Assembly (NCBI GenBank): GCA_031308135.1 | Contig: JAHLJT010000631.1 | Coordinates: forward strand, 221,703,433-221,767,432 | Direction of reading: 5' to 3' | Length of the DNA: 64,000 bases | DNA from: Acheta domesticus | Taxonomy: Eukaryota > Arthropoda > Insecta > Orthoptera > Gryllidae | Notes under the pieces: model-generated | What the model was told of the DNA's origin: nothing | What the model saw: the letters and a program-made list of their open reading frames with translations, nothing else | The model's database searches: none | Translations under genes and position numbers: made by a program | In this document: positions 32,689-43,800 of the stretch, piece by piece | Layout of the letters: every line of letters starts with the position of its first letter | How positions within the stretch are numbered: the first letter of the stretch is position 1

Positions 32689-33270
32689 CTTGATCGTTTT
32701 GCTGTTAGTATTTTTCTACGAGCAAGTGCACGCAAACGCTTGAAAGCAATAAGATTGTCTTGAGTTGGTGAACGCCTATATCTGTTGAGAGCTCTTCTTT
32801 TCTCCCTTATTGCTTCTTTCGTCTCCGTATTCCACCATGGTACTGGCATTCTGGATGAGCGACCAGTACTTTGAGGAATGTATTTTCCAGCAGCAGAAAT
32901 TACAGAGTTGGTGAAGTCTGTAACGTCTCTCTCCGTGTTTCCACTGGCATTTATTGGTTTTATGTGTCTAATGAAGCTGGACCAGTCTGCACGGTTGGTA
33001 CACCAACGTTTTGGTAAATATACGTCGTTCTTTCGTATGTTTGAAGAAATCAACAGAGGGAAGTGATCGCTCTGATGAAGATCTGGAAGTGGATTCCACG
33101 TCAAACGTGTTGCAAGATTTGGACTACATATTGAAAGATCTATGGCTGAGAATGTACCATTTCTAGCGTTAAAGTGAGTGCTTGCACCTGTGTTTAAGAG
33201 TACGTATGTATTGTTAAGTAACAGGTCTTCAATTCTTCGACCGGCATCGTTTGTTCTAGAGCAGCCCCAC
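32667..33270 (-). pseudogene. I-type ORF2: endonuclease C-terminal part and linker
   Basis: This frame reads through NAHSTTWGC, AIDLSICSP, LTWNPLPDLHQSDHFPLLI and a basic linker (RRKILTAKRSSWEKYV). The SDHFP motif is the last catalytic block of apurinic-type endonucleases, which nick DNA to start target-primed copying. The first methionine of the open stretch is at 33104, but homology runs upstream to about 33270, where the frame switches. It is one of three pieces of the same ORF2. Confidence 0.85.
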
Positions 33271-33682
33271 GTGGTGCTATGAGCATTAAGTCGCCTAGAA
33301 TAAGAAATAGAGGTTGTAGTTGATCGATCAGATCTTGTAGTTCTTCATTTTGCCATGAGGCGTCTGGTAAATATACGCAACATAATATCATCTTCAATGG
33401 CTGGTATAGGGTTACTGCTACCGCTTGTAGAGGTGTATTGAGTTGCAGACGACTAACAGGACGTGTGTTGCTGATCAGTATGGCAACACCTCCTCTAGCT
33501 CGTCTATCAGGTTCTACGTCACTGCGGAAGGTCTTGTATCCTCTTAAATTGAAACGGTCTTGTGGCTTGAAATGCGTTTCTTGTAAGCAGAGACACATCG
33601 GCGTGTAATTAGCCAGTAGCAATTTCAGCTCACAATAGTGCGAGATACAGCCGTTGATGTTCCACTGAATAATATTTTCCAT
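33194..33682 (-). pseudogene. I-type ORF2: endonuclease N-terminal part
   Basis: This is the start of ORF2. MENIIQWNINGC carries the first catalytic Asn, and CLCLQETHFKP the Glu. RARGGVAILIS and the CVYLPDASW block follow, then LFLILGDL, the Asp/Asn block. At this last block a one-base change throws the frame into a non-homologous tail (about 33250). It begins 42 bp after the end of ORF1, as in other two-ORF LINEs. Confidence 0.88.
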
Positions 33683-33724
33683 AGTTGGAATGGAGTTCTC
33701 TGTTATGGGGTGGGTATGTCCGGC

Positions 33725-34230
33725 TTATTTTCTAGGTTTTCCTTTTGGCCATCCTTTCTTCTTTTTCTTCTTGCGGGGGATTTTACTTGGATCAATGGAT
33801 TGGTATTCGTTATTTTCCGCACTTACCATCGAGCTTGTCTCTGAGCAAGTGGTCGTGTCTTGACGATTGGTGGTAGATGACTTAGTTTTTTGTTTTAGGA
33901 AGTCCTCCTTGGTGTATTTTGAAAGACGGGGCGATCGACTTCGGTAGCCTGTTGCCGATTCGCCTTTACTGGATGTAGCTGCGGGGGCAGCCACTGGAAT
34001 TATTTCTGTCTCATTTGGCGGGGGTTCCGAAGATTGCTTTTTACTTATATTTCACATTGAGTGTTTGTATGTAATTCTTCCGTGTGGCTTTTCTTGTTAT
34101 AAATTTCATTAAAATACTTTTCTATGCAGAGAGTTATTGCAGGCATTAATTCTCTTACTACTAATGAAGGCACTGATGTGCTTTTAGTGACTGCTTCTAC
34201 GTACGTGATGTTTCCTTTACTTTCAGGCAC
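33725..34230 (-). pseudogene. I-type ORF1 C-terminal tail, frameshifted
   Basis: This is the continuation of ORF1 in shifted frames. The first piece (34230-34045) reads ESKGNITYVEAVTKSTSVPS. A further shift near 34050 leads to the piece 33994-33725, which ends in a strongly basic tail (KIPRKKKKKKGWPKGKPRK). Such tails are expected to bind RNA. It is assigned to ORF1 because it directly follows the zinc knuckles and precedes ORF2. Confidence 0.7.
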
Positions 34231-35237
34231 ACAATCTTTTTTGCTTCAGGATAGCTGATTTTTTGTGTGGCTTTTACTTTTTGTATTGCTGCTTCCTGCT
34301 TGTATATTGGGCAGTCCCTTGACCTTGTTGAATGCTGTCCACTGCAATTGATGCATTTGATAGGATCTATGCACGGATCATCACTATGAAATGGCTTTCC
34401 ACACTGACATGCTTTGATTCTCGCACATCTAGATGCTGTGTGTCCAAAACGTAAACACTGAAAGCACTGCATCGGTTGAGGAACGAACAATCGTACGCTC
34501 AGACGATGATTGCCAGCTTTAATCTTCTCTGGTAACGTACTACGGTTGAACGTCAAGACATGGGATGCTGAAGGGATTATCTGCCCGTCCCGCCTCATTG
34601 TTAGCCTACGACAGGCGATGACTCCTTGAGAAGCTAGTTCTCGAGCTATTTCCTCTTCACTGCAGTTCAGTAAGTCACTGCAAACTACTACACCTTTGCA
34701 AGTATTCAACGTGCCATGAGCATTTACTTCAACATCGATAGTGCCTATTTTCTTCAATTCTAGTAACTTTTGTCCTTGATTTTCATTGAATGTTTCTAAC
34801 AAGAGTCCAGTTGGAGTTTTCTTTATATCTCTTATGGCAGATCCAGCCCAAGTGTTAATACACTTTTCTATTAGAAATGGGCTTACTTTTTCAATATTCC
34901 CTTCTTTTCTTTTAACTGTAAGGTATTTTGGTACTGCTGTTGTGTTCTTAAAGAAGTCATCAGGGTTTACGATTCTTCCAGTTTTCATTTTTTTCGCTCT
35001 TAACTCAGGACTTTTTTCTGGACGAGGGTTTTTAAGGGATCCCTCAACCCTGAAATCGCAAACTTCCATGCGAGTCCCGCGAAGTTTGCTATCACTTGTA
35101 GCAATATCTGCCAGGGATGCCGAGTGATCCGCACCCGTGGCTGACGACGCCCGGTGGCCTGCTTGCCCACCACCGACCGCCGGTACTGGGGCTCCGATCC
35201 CCTGCACCGTAAGCGTCGATCCTAAAGGACCCTCCAT
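34197..35237 (-). pseudogene. I-type ORF1 nucleic-acid-binding protein
   Basis: A 346-codon gag-like protein that would coat the element's RNA. The middle region (YLTVKRKEGNIEKVSPF ... LLETFNENQGQKLLELKKI ... GVVVCSDLLNCSEEEI) resembles the RNA-recognition-like fold of insect ORF1 proteins. The C-terminal part has three cysteine knuckles: CFQCLRFGHTASRC, CQCGKPFHSDDPC and CINCSGQHSTRSRDC. The frame is lost near 34225 after KISYPEAKKIV, and homologous tail sequence continues in another frame. The first methionine at 35237 follows a GC-rich leader and is plausible. Confidence 0.85.
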
Positions 35238-35625
35238 CCCGGGTTTATATTCGGGGTCGCCTTCCCCTAGCGTTTTTAAGCTACCGCCAGCTAAAAGGAA
35301 ACGGAAGAAGAGAAGGGGGGACAGTGAAGAATAGAGTTAGAATAGAAGGGTAAAATAGAAACGACTCCCTAGCCCTCGCAAACCTAATAGCGTCGGGGTC
35401 AGAAACACAAGAGTTGGCCGATGGGAAGGTTGGCCCACAGGACAGAGAACAGAAGTGTGCCACAAGTAAGTGGAAGTAATGACACACCAAGTTAAAAGTG
35501 GGAATTACAGGATATTTAGGGGAGTGACAGCGGACAGCTGCTCCGATTAGTCGCCTTCTACGACAGGGGGAGGTCCCATGGTGTTATTCTACTAAAATCC
35601 CCGACACCACACGGGGTCCGTCATA
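35238..35625 (-). other. I-type element 5' UTR, structured
   Basis: This GC-rich leader contains a small hairpin on the minus strand, GTCGTAGAAGGCGAC (35550-35564 region), preceded by GGGACCTCCCCC. Full-length LINEs carry an internal promoter in this region. The 5' boundary is estimated from the change to AT-rich sequence near 35625. Confidence 0.55.
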
Positions 35626-35689
35626 TTGTATACCCATTTATAGCTAACATCATTAAATAAAAATCTATAATATTCTGGTATATCACAAT

Positions 35690-38399
35690 TTCGATATTTC
35701 ATTTTGATATTTCATTTCGATATTTCATTTCGGTATTCTTTTCGTATTTCATTTCGATCTTTCATTTCGATATTTCATTTCGATATTGTAGTTCGATATT
35801 AAATTTCGATATTTTATTTCGATATTTCATTTCGATATTTCATTTAGATATTTCATATCTATATTTCATTTCGATATTTTATTTCGATATATCATTTCGG
35901 TATTTTATTTCGATATTTCAATTCGATATTTTATTTCGGTATTTTACTTCGATAATTTTTTTCGGTATATATTTTGATATTATATATCGATAATAAAATA
36001 AATCGATAATAATATCGATAATAAATAAAATATATATATTTTTTTCGATAATATATTTTGATATTATATTTTGATATTATATTTCGATATTATTATTGAT
36101 ATAATATTTCGATATTTTATTTCGATATTTCATTTCGATATTTCATTTCGATATTTATTTCGATATTTTATTCGATATTTCAATTCGATATTGCATTTCG
36201 ATATTTCACTTCGTTAATTCATATCGATAATTCATTTCGATATTTCATTTCGATATTTTAGTTCGATAATTTATTGTGCTATTTTATTTCGATATTTCAT
36301 TTCGATATTTCATTTCGATATTTTTTTTTGATATTTCTTTTTGATATTTCTTTCAAAATTTCCTTTCGATGATTCATTTCGATATTTTATTCCGATATTT
36401 CATTTCGATATTTCATTTCGATATTTCATTTCGATATTTTATTTCGATATTTCATATCGATATTTCATTTCAATATTTCGTTTGCATATTTCATTTCGAT
36501 ACTTCATTTCGATATTTCATTTTGATATTTTATTTCGATAGTTTATTTCGATGTATTATATCGATTATTATATTTCGATATTTGATTTCGATATTTTATT
36601 TAGGTATTTTATTTCGATATTTTATTTCGATATTTAATTCGATATTTTACTTCGATATTTTATTTCGATATTTTGTTTCCATATTTTACTTCGATATTTT
36701 ATTTCGATATTTCATTTCTATATTTCATTTTGATATTTCATTTCGATATTTGAATTCGATATTTCATTTCGATATTTCATTTCGATTTTTCATTTCGTAT
36801 TTCTTTTCGTATTCATGTCGATATTTCATTTCGATATTTCATTTTTGATATTTTATTTATTTATTTTAGTTCGATATTATATTTCAATATTTTATTTTGA
36901 TATTTCATTTTAAAATTTCATTTCGATATTCATTTCGACATTTCATTTCGATATTTTATTTCGATATTTTATTTCGATATTTTATATCGATTATGATATT
37001 TCGATATTTGATTTCGATACTTTATTTAGGTATTTTATTTCGATATTTTATTTCGATATTTTATTTTGATATTTTATTTCGATATCTTTCCTTCGATATT
37101 TTATTTCGATTTTTATTCGATATTACTTCGATATTTTAGTTCGATATTATATATCGAAATTTTAATTTGATATTTGATTTCGATATTTTATTTAGATATT
37201 TTATTTCGATATTTTATTCGATATTATATTTCTATATTTATTTCGATATTTATTTCGATATATCATTTCAATATTTCATTTCAATATTCCTTTTCGATAT
37301 TTTAGTTCGATGAGTATATTTGTTTTGTCCGGAAAAATATTTTATTTCCATTGTTCATTTCGATATTTTTCTTCCATTATTTACCTTGATATTATATATC
37401 TAAATTTTTAATTTGATATTTTATTCTAGAAGATTTCTTTCGATATTTTATTCGATATTTTATTTCGTATTTAATTAGAATTTTACTTCGATATTTTATT
37501 GGATTTTCTTTCTATATTCATTTCGATATTTCATTTCGATATTGCAATTTTTTTTTACGATATCATTTCAATATTTAATTCTATATTGCTTGTTGGTATG
37601 TTATTTATTATTTTAATTCGATATTATATTTCGATATTTTAGTTAATATTTCATTTAAATTTCATTTCGAGATTTCATTCAAATTTCATTTCGATATTTC
37701 ATTTCGATATTTATTTCGTCATTTTATTTCGATATTTTATATCGATAGGATATTTCGTATTGATTGGATATTTTATTTAGGTATTTTATTTCGATATTTT
37801 ATTTCCATATTTTATTTTGGATATTTTATTTCAATATCTTATTTAGATATTTCATTTCGATTTTTATTTCGGATCTATTACTTGCTATTTTACTCGATAT
37901 ATGATATAGTTTCGATATTTTATTTTAAAATTGATATTGATTTTCGATATTGTATTTCGAGTTTTATTTCGATAATTAATTCTATATTTTATTCGATATT
38001 TTAGTCGATAATTTCATTTTGATATTTAATTTCCATATTTCATTTGCTATTTAATTTCGTATTTTTTTTCGATACTTGACTCAATTATATTTCGATATTT
38101 TTATTCGATATTTTATTTCGGTATTTCATTTCGATATCATTCGATATTTCTTTTCGATATTTTAGTTCGTTAGTATATTCGATATTTCATTTCGATTATT
38201 TTATTCGTAATTATATTTCGATGTTTGATTTCGATATTTCATTCGATATTTGATTTGGATATTTTATTCGAATTTATTTAAATATTTTTACTTCGATCTT
38301 TATTTAGATATTTTATATCGAAAATTTAATTCGCATTTTATTTGATATTTCTAATGAATTTCATTTCGATATTTTTTTTCGATATTTGATTTCAATTTT
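35690..38399 (+). repeat. 13-bp minisatellite array, right block
   Basis: This block has the same TTTCGATATTTCA-type unit and orientation as 23141-27335, roughly 200 copies. It becomes increasingly irregular after about 37150, with small deletions in many units, and is cut off by the assembly gap. Long open frames in it are repeat by-products. Confidence 0.95.
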
Positions 38400-38499
38400 N
38401 NNNNNNNNNNNNNNNNNNNNNNNNNNNNNNNNNNNNNNNNNNNNNNNNNNNNNNNNNNNNNNNNNNNNNNNNNNNNNNNNNNNNNNNNNNNNNNNNNNN
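38400..38499. other. Assembly gap, 100 Ns
   Basis: Exactly 100 N characters, the usual placeholder for a gap of unknown length. It separates the 13-bp array from the 366-bp satellite, so the true junction is unseen. Confidence 0.99.
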
Positions 38500-40883
38500 A
38501 TTGATTTTTCGCGTTTTCCAAGTCGCCTCGAAGAAATGGGCAGAAAATGGACTTTTCTGCGAAAATACGCAAACTATTTCTACTCAGAAAGCTAAATCCA
38601 ATTTGTAAAATTAATATTGACTTCGAAAATGCCAACTTTTACCACGTTTCAAAGGAATAACAGCCCTGAAAGAGAATTTTACGAAAATGAGACTGAATTA
38701 ACCGGCCAGAGTCCGGTCTCGATTTTCGCGAATTTCTGGAAAACTAACGATCTTTTTGAAAAACAGGCTTCTCCTACTGAATTCTCCATGAAATTCCGTG
38801 TTTCGTCGCAGATTTTCAGGAGATTCGAATTTTCGCCGAAAATCGTGAAATTCATAAGGGAGGGTGCCATTGATTTTTCGCTTATTCCAGTCGCTCGAAG
38901 AACTGGGCAGAAAATTGACTTTTCTGCGAAAATACGCAAACTATTTCTACTCAGAAAGCTAAATCCAATTTCTAAAATTAATATTGACTTCGAAAATGCC
39001 AACTTTTACCACGTTTCAAAGGAATAAGAGCCCTGAAAGAGAATTTTACGAAAATGAGACCGAATCCACCGGCCAGAGTCCGGTCTCGTTTTTCGCGAAT
39101 TTCTGGAAAACTAACGATCTTTTTGAAAAACGGGCTTCACCAGTGAATTCTCCATGAAATTCCGTGTTTCGTCGCAGATTTTCAGGAGATTCGAATTTTC
39201 GTCGAAAATCGTGAAATTCATAAGGGAGGGTGCCATTGTTTTTTCGCTTATTACAGTCGCTCGAAGAACTGGGCAGAAAATGGACTTTTCTGCGAAAATA
39301 CGCAAACTATTTCTACTCAGAAAGCTAAATCCAATTTCTAAAATTAATATTGACTTCGAAAATGCCAACTTTTTCCACGTTTCAAAGAAATAAGAGCCCT
39401 GAAAGGGAATTTTACGAAAATGACACCGAATCCACCGGCCAGAGTCCGGTCTCGTTTTTCGCCAATTTCTGGAAAACTAACGATCTTTTTGAAAAACGGG
39501 CTTCACCAGTGAATTCTCCATGAAATTCCGTGTTTTGTCGCAGATTTTCAGGAGATTCGAATGTTTGACGAAAATCGTGAAATTCATAAGGCGGGGTGCC
39601 ATTGATTTTTCGCTTATTCCAGTCGCTCGAAGAACTGGGCAGAAAATGGACTTTTCTGCGAAAATACGCAAAACTATTTCTACTCAGAAAGCTAAATCCA
39701 ATTTCTAAAATTAATATTGACTTAGAAAATGCCAACTTTTACCACGTTTCAAAGGAATAAGAGCAGTGAAAGAGAATTTTACGAAAATGAGACCGAATCT
39801 ACCGGCCAGAATCCGGTCTCGTTTTTCGCGAATTTCTGGAAAACAAACGATCTTTTTGAATAACGGGCTTCACCTGTGAATTCTCTATTAAATTCCGTGT
39901 TTCGTCGCAGATTTCCAGAAGATTCGAATTTTCGTCGAAAATAGTGAAATTCATACGGTGGGGTGCCATTGATTTTTCGCATTTTCCAGTCGCTCGAAGA
40001 AATGGGCAGAAAATGGACTTTTCTGCGAAAATACGCAAACTATTTCTACTCAGAAAGCTAAATCCAATTTCTAAAATTAATATTGACTTCGAAAATGCCA
40101 ACTATTACCACGTTTCAAAGAGATAAGAGCCCTGAAAGTGAATTTTACGAAAATGAGACCGAATCCACCGGCCAGAGTCCGGTCTCGTTTTTCGCGAATT
40201 TCTGGAAAACTAACGATCTTATTGAAAAACGGGCTTCACCAGTGAATTATCCATGAAATGCCGTGTTTCGTCGCAGATTTTCAGGAGATTCGAATTTTCG
40301 TCGAAAATCGTGAAATTCAGAAGGGGGGGTGCAATTGATTTTTCGCTTTTTCCTGTCGCTCGAACAAATGGGCAGAAAATGGACATTTCTGCGAAAATAC
40401 TCAAACTATTTCTACTCAGAAAGCTAAATCCAATTTCTAAAATTAATATTGACTTCGAAAATGCCAACTTTTACCACGTTTCAAAGAAATAAGAGCCCTG
40501 AAAGAGAATTTTACGAAAATGAGACCGAATCCACCGGCCAGAGTCCGGTCTCGATTTTCGCGAATTTCTGGAAAACTAACGATCTTTTTGAATAACGGGC
40601 TTCACCAGTGAATTCTCCATGAAATTCCGTGTTTCGTCGCAGATTTTCAGGAGATTCGAATTTTCGACGAAAATCGTAATATTCATAAGGGGGGTGCCAT
40701 TGATATTTCGCTTATTCCAGTAACTCGAAGAACTGGGCAGAAAATGGACTTTTCTGCGAAAATACGCAAACTATTTCTACTCAGAAAGCTAAATCCAATT
40801 TCTAAAATTAATATTGACTTAGAAAATGCCAACTTTTACCGCGTTTCAAAGAAATAAGAGCCCTGAAAGAGACTTTTGCGAAA

Positions 40884-43800
40884 ATGAGACCGAATCCACC
40901 GGCCAGAATCCGGTCTGGTATTTCTCGAATTTCTGGAAAACTAACGATCTTTTTAAAAAACGTGCTTCACCAGTGGATTCTCCATGAAATTCCGTGTTTC
41001 GTCGCAGATTTTCAGGAGATTCGAATTTTCGTCGAAAATCGTGAAATTCAGAAGGGGGGGTGCAATTGATTTTTCGCTTTTTCCAGTCGCTCGAACAAAT
41101 GGGCAGAAAATGGACTTTTCTGCGAAAATACGCAAACTATTTCTACTCAGAAAGCTAAATCCAATTTCTAAAATTAATATTGACTTCGAAAATGCCAACT
41201 TTTACCACGTTTCAAAGAAATAAGAGCCCCGGGAGAGAATTTTACTAAAATGAGACCGAATCCACCGGCCAGAATTCGGTATCGTTTTTCGGGAATTTCT
41301 GTAAAACTAGCGATCTTTTTGAAAAAACGGGCTTCACTAGTTAATTCTCAATGAAATTCCGTGTTTCGTCGCAGATTTTCAGAAGATTCGAATTTTCGTC
41401 GATAATCGTGAAATTCATAAGGGGGCTGCCATTGATTTTTCGGTTTTTCCAGTCGCTCGAAGAAATGGGCAGAAGATGGACTTTTCTGCGTAAATGCGCA
41501 AACTATTTCTACTCAGAAAGCTAAATCCAAAATCTGAAATTAATATTGACTTAGAAAATGCCAACTTTTACCAAGTTTCAAAGGAATTAGAGCCCTGAAA
41601 GGGAATTTTACGAAAATGAGACCGAACCCACCGGCCAGAATCCGGTCTCGTTTTTCGCTAATTTCTGTAAAACTAACGATCTTTTCGAAAAACGGGCTTC
41701 ACCAGTGAATTCTCCATGAAATTCCGTGTTTCGTCGCAGATTTTCACGAGATTCGAATTTTTGTCGAAAATCGTGAAATTCAGAAGGCGGGGTGCCATTG
41801 ATTTTTCGCTATTTGATGTCGCTCGAAGAAATGGGCAGAAAATGGACTTTTCTGCGAAAATACGCAAACTATTTCTACTCAGAAAGCTAAATCCAATTTC
41901 TAAAAATAATATTGACTTAGAAAATGCCAACTTTTACCACGTATTAAAGGAATAAGAGCCCTGAAAGAGAATTTTACGAAAATGAGACCGAATCCACCGG
42001 CCAGAATCCGGTCTCGTTTTTTGCGAATTTCTAGAAAACTAACGATCTTTTTGAAAAACGTTCTTCACCAGTGAATTCTTCATGAAATTCCGTGTTTCGT
42101 CGCTGATTTTCAGGAGATTCGAATTTTCGTCGAAAATCGTGAAATTCATAAGGGGGTGATTGATTTTTCGCTTTTTTCCAGTCGCTCGAAGAAATGGGCA
42201 GAAAATGGACTTTTCTGCGAAAATACGGAAACTATTTCTACTCAGAAAGCTAAATCCAATTTCTAAAATTTATATTGACTTAGAAAATGCCAACTTTTGG
42301 CACGTTTTAAAGGAATAAGAGCCCTGAAAGAGAATTTTACAACAATTAGACCGAATCCACCGGCCAGAATCCGGTCTGGTTTTTCTCGAATTTCTGGAAA
42401 ACTAACGATCTTTTTAAAAAACGGGCTTCACCAGTGGATTCTCCATGATGTTCCGTGGTTCGTCGCAGATTTTCAGGAGATTCGAATTTTCGTCGAAAAT
42501 CGTGGAATTCAGAAGGGGGGGGTGCAATTGATTTTTCGCTTTTTCCAGTCGCTCGAAGAAATGGGCAGAAAATGGACTTTTCTGCGAAAATACGCAAACT
42601 ATTTCTACTCAGAAAGCTAAATCCAATTTCTAAAATTAATATTGACTTCGAAAATGCCAACTATTAACACGTTTCAAAGAGATAAGAGCCATGAAAGTGA
42701 ATTTTACGAAAATGAGACCGAATCCACCGGCCAGAGTCCGGTCTCGTTTTTCGCGAATTTCTGGAAAACTAACGATCTTTCTGAAAAACGGGCTTCACCA
42801 GTGAATTCTCCATGAAATTCCGTGTTTCGTCGCAGATTTTCAGGAGATTCGAATTTCGTCGAAAATCGTGATATTCATAAGGGGGGGTGCTATTGATTTT
42901 TCGCTATTTCCAGTCGCTCGAAGAAATGGGCAGAAAATGGACTTTTCTGCGAAAATACGCAAACTATTTCTGCTCAGAAAGCTAAATCCAATTTCTAAAA
43001 TTAATATTGACTTCGAAAATGCCAACTTTTACCACGTTTCAAAGGAATAAGAGCCCTGAAAGAGAATTTTACGAAAATGAGACCGAATCCACCGGCCAGA
43101 ATCCGGTCTGGTATTTCTCGAATTTCTGGAAAACTAACGATCTTTTTAAAAAACGTGCTTCACCAGTGGATTCTCCATGAAATTCCGTGGTTCGTCGCAG
43201 ATGTTCAGGAGATTCGAATTTTCGTCGAAAATCGTGAAATTCAGAAGGGGGGGTGCAATTGATTTTTCGCTTTTTCCAGTCGCTCGAACAAATGGGCAGA
43301 AAATGGACTTTTCTGCGAAAATACGCAAACTATATCTACTCAGAAAGCTAAATCCAATATCTGAAATTAATATTGACTTAGAAAATGCCAACTTTTACCA
43401 AGTTTCAAAGGAATTAGAGCCCTGAAAGGGAATTTTACGAAAATGAGACCGAACCCACCGGCCAGAATCCGGTCTCGTTTTTCGCTAATTTCTGGAAAAC
43501 TAACTATCTTTTCGAAAAACGGGCTTCACCAGTGAATTCTCCATGAAATTCCGTGTTTCGTTGCAGATTTTCACGAGATTCGAATTTTGTCGAAAATCGT
43601 GAAATTCAGAAGGCGGGGTGCCATTGATTTTTCGCTATTTGATGTCGCTCGAAGAAATGGGCAGAAAATGGACTTTTCTGCGAAAATACGCAAACTATTT
43701 CTACTCAGAAAGCTAAATCCAATTTCTAAAAATAATATTGACTTAGAAAATGCCAACTTTTACCACGTATTAAAGGAATAAGAGCCCTGAAAGAGAATTT
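40884..43800 (+). repeat. Older multi-monomer duplication within the satellite
   Basis: A rare variant (GGTCTGGTATTTCTCG, then TTTTTAAAAAACGTGC) at 40912 recurs at 43105, 2193 bp (six monomers) later. A second rare variant (GCTATTTGATGTCGCTC) at about 41808 recurs 1826 bp (five monomers) later. The one-monomer difference implies gain or loss of a single unit after duplication. Confidence 0.75.

Larger units (their letters stand above)
29893..35625 (-). mobile_element. I-type (I/Nimb-like) non-LTR retrotransposon, nearly full length
   Basis: Minus-strand element of about 5.7 kb. It has a GC-rich 5' UTR (35238-35625), ORF1 with three zinc knuckles, ORF2 with endonuclease, RT and RNase H, a short 3' UTR and an A tail (T8 at 29895-29902 on the + strand) just after an AATAAACAG-type signal. 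Both ORFs are frameshifted. It sits in the 13-bp minisatellite, whose blocks resume at 35690. Confidence 0.88.

Noticed and set aside
23141..38399. CRISPR-like regular repeats
   Set aside because: Units are directly abutting 13-mers without unique spacers, in an animal-type genome.
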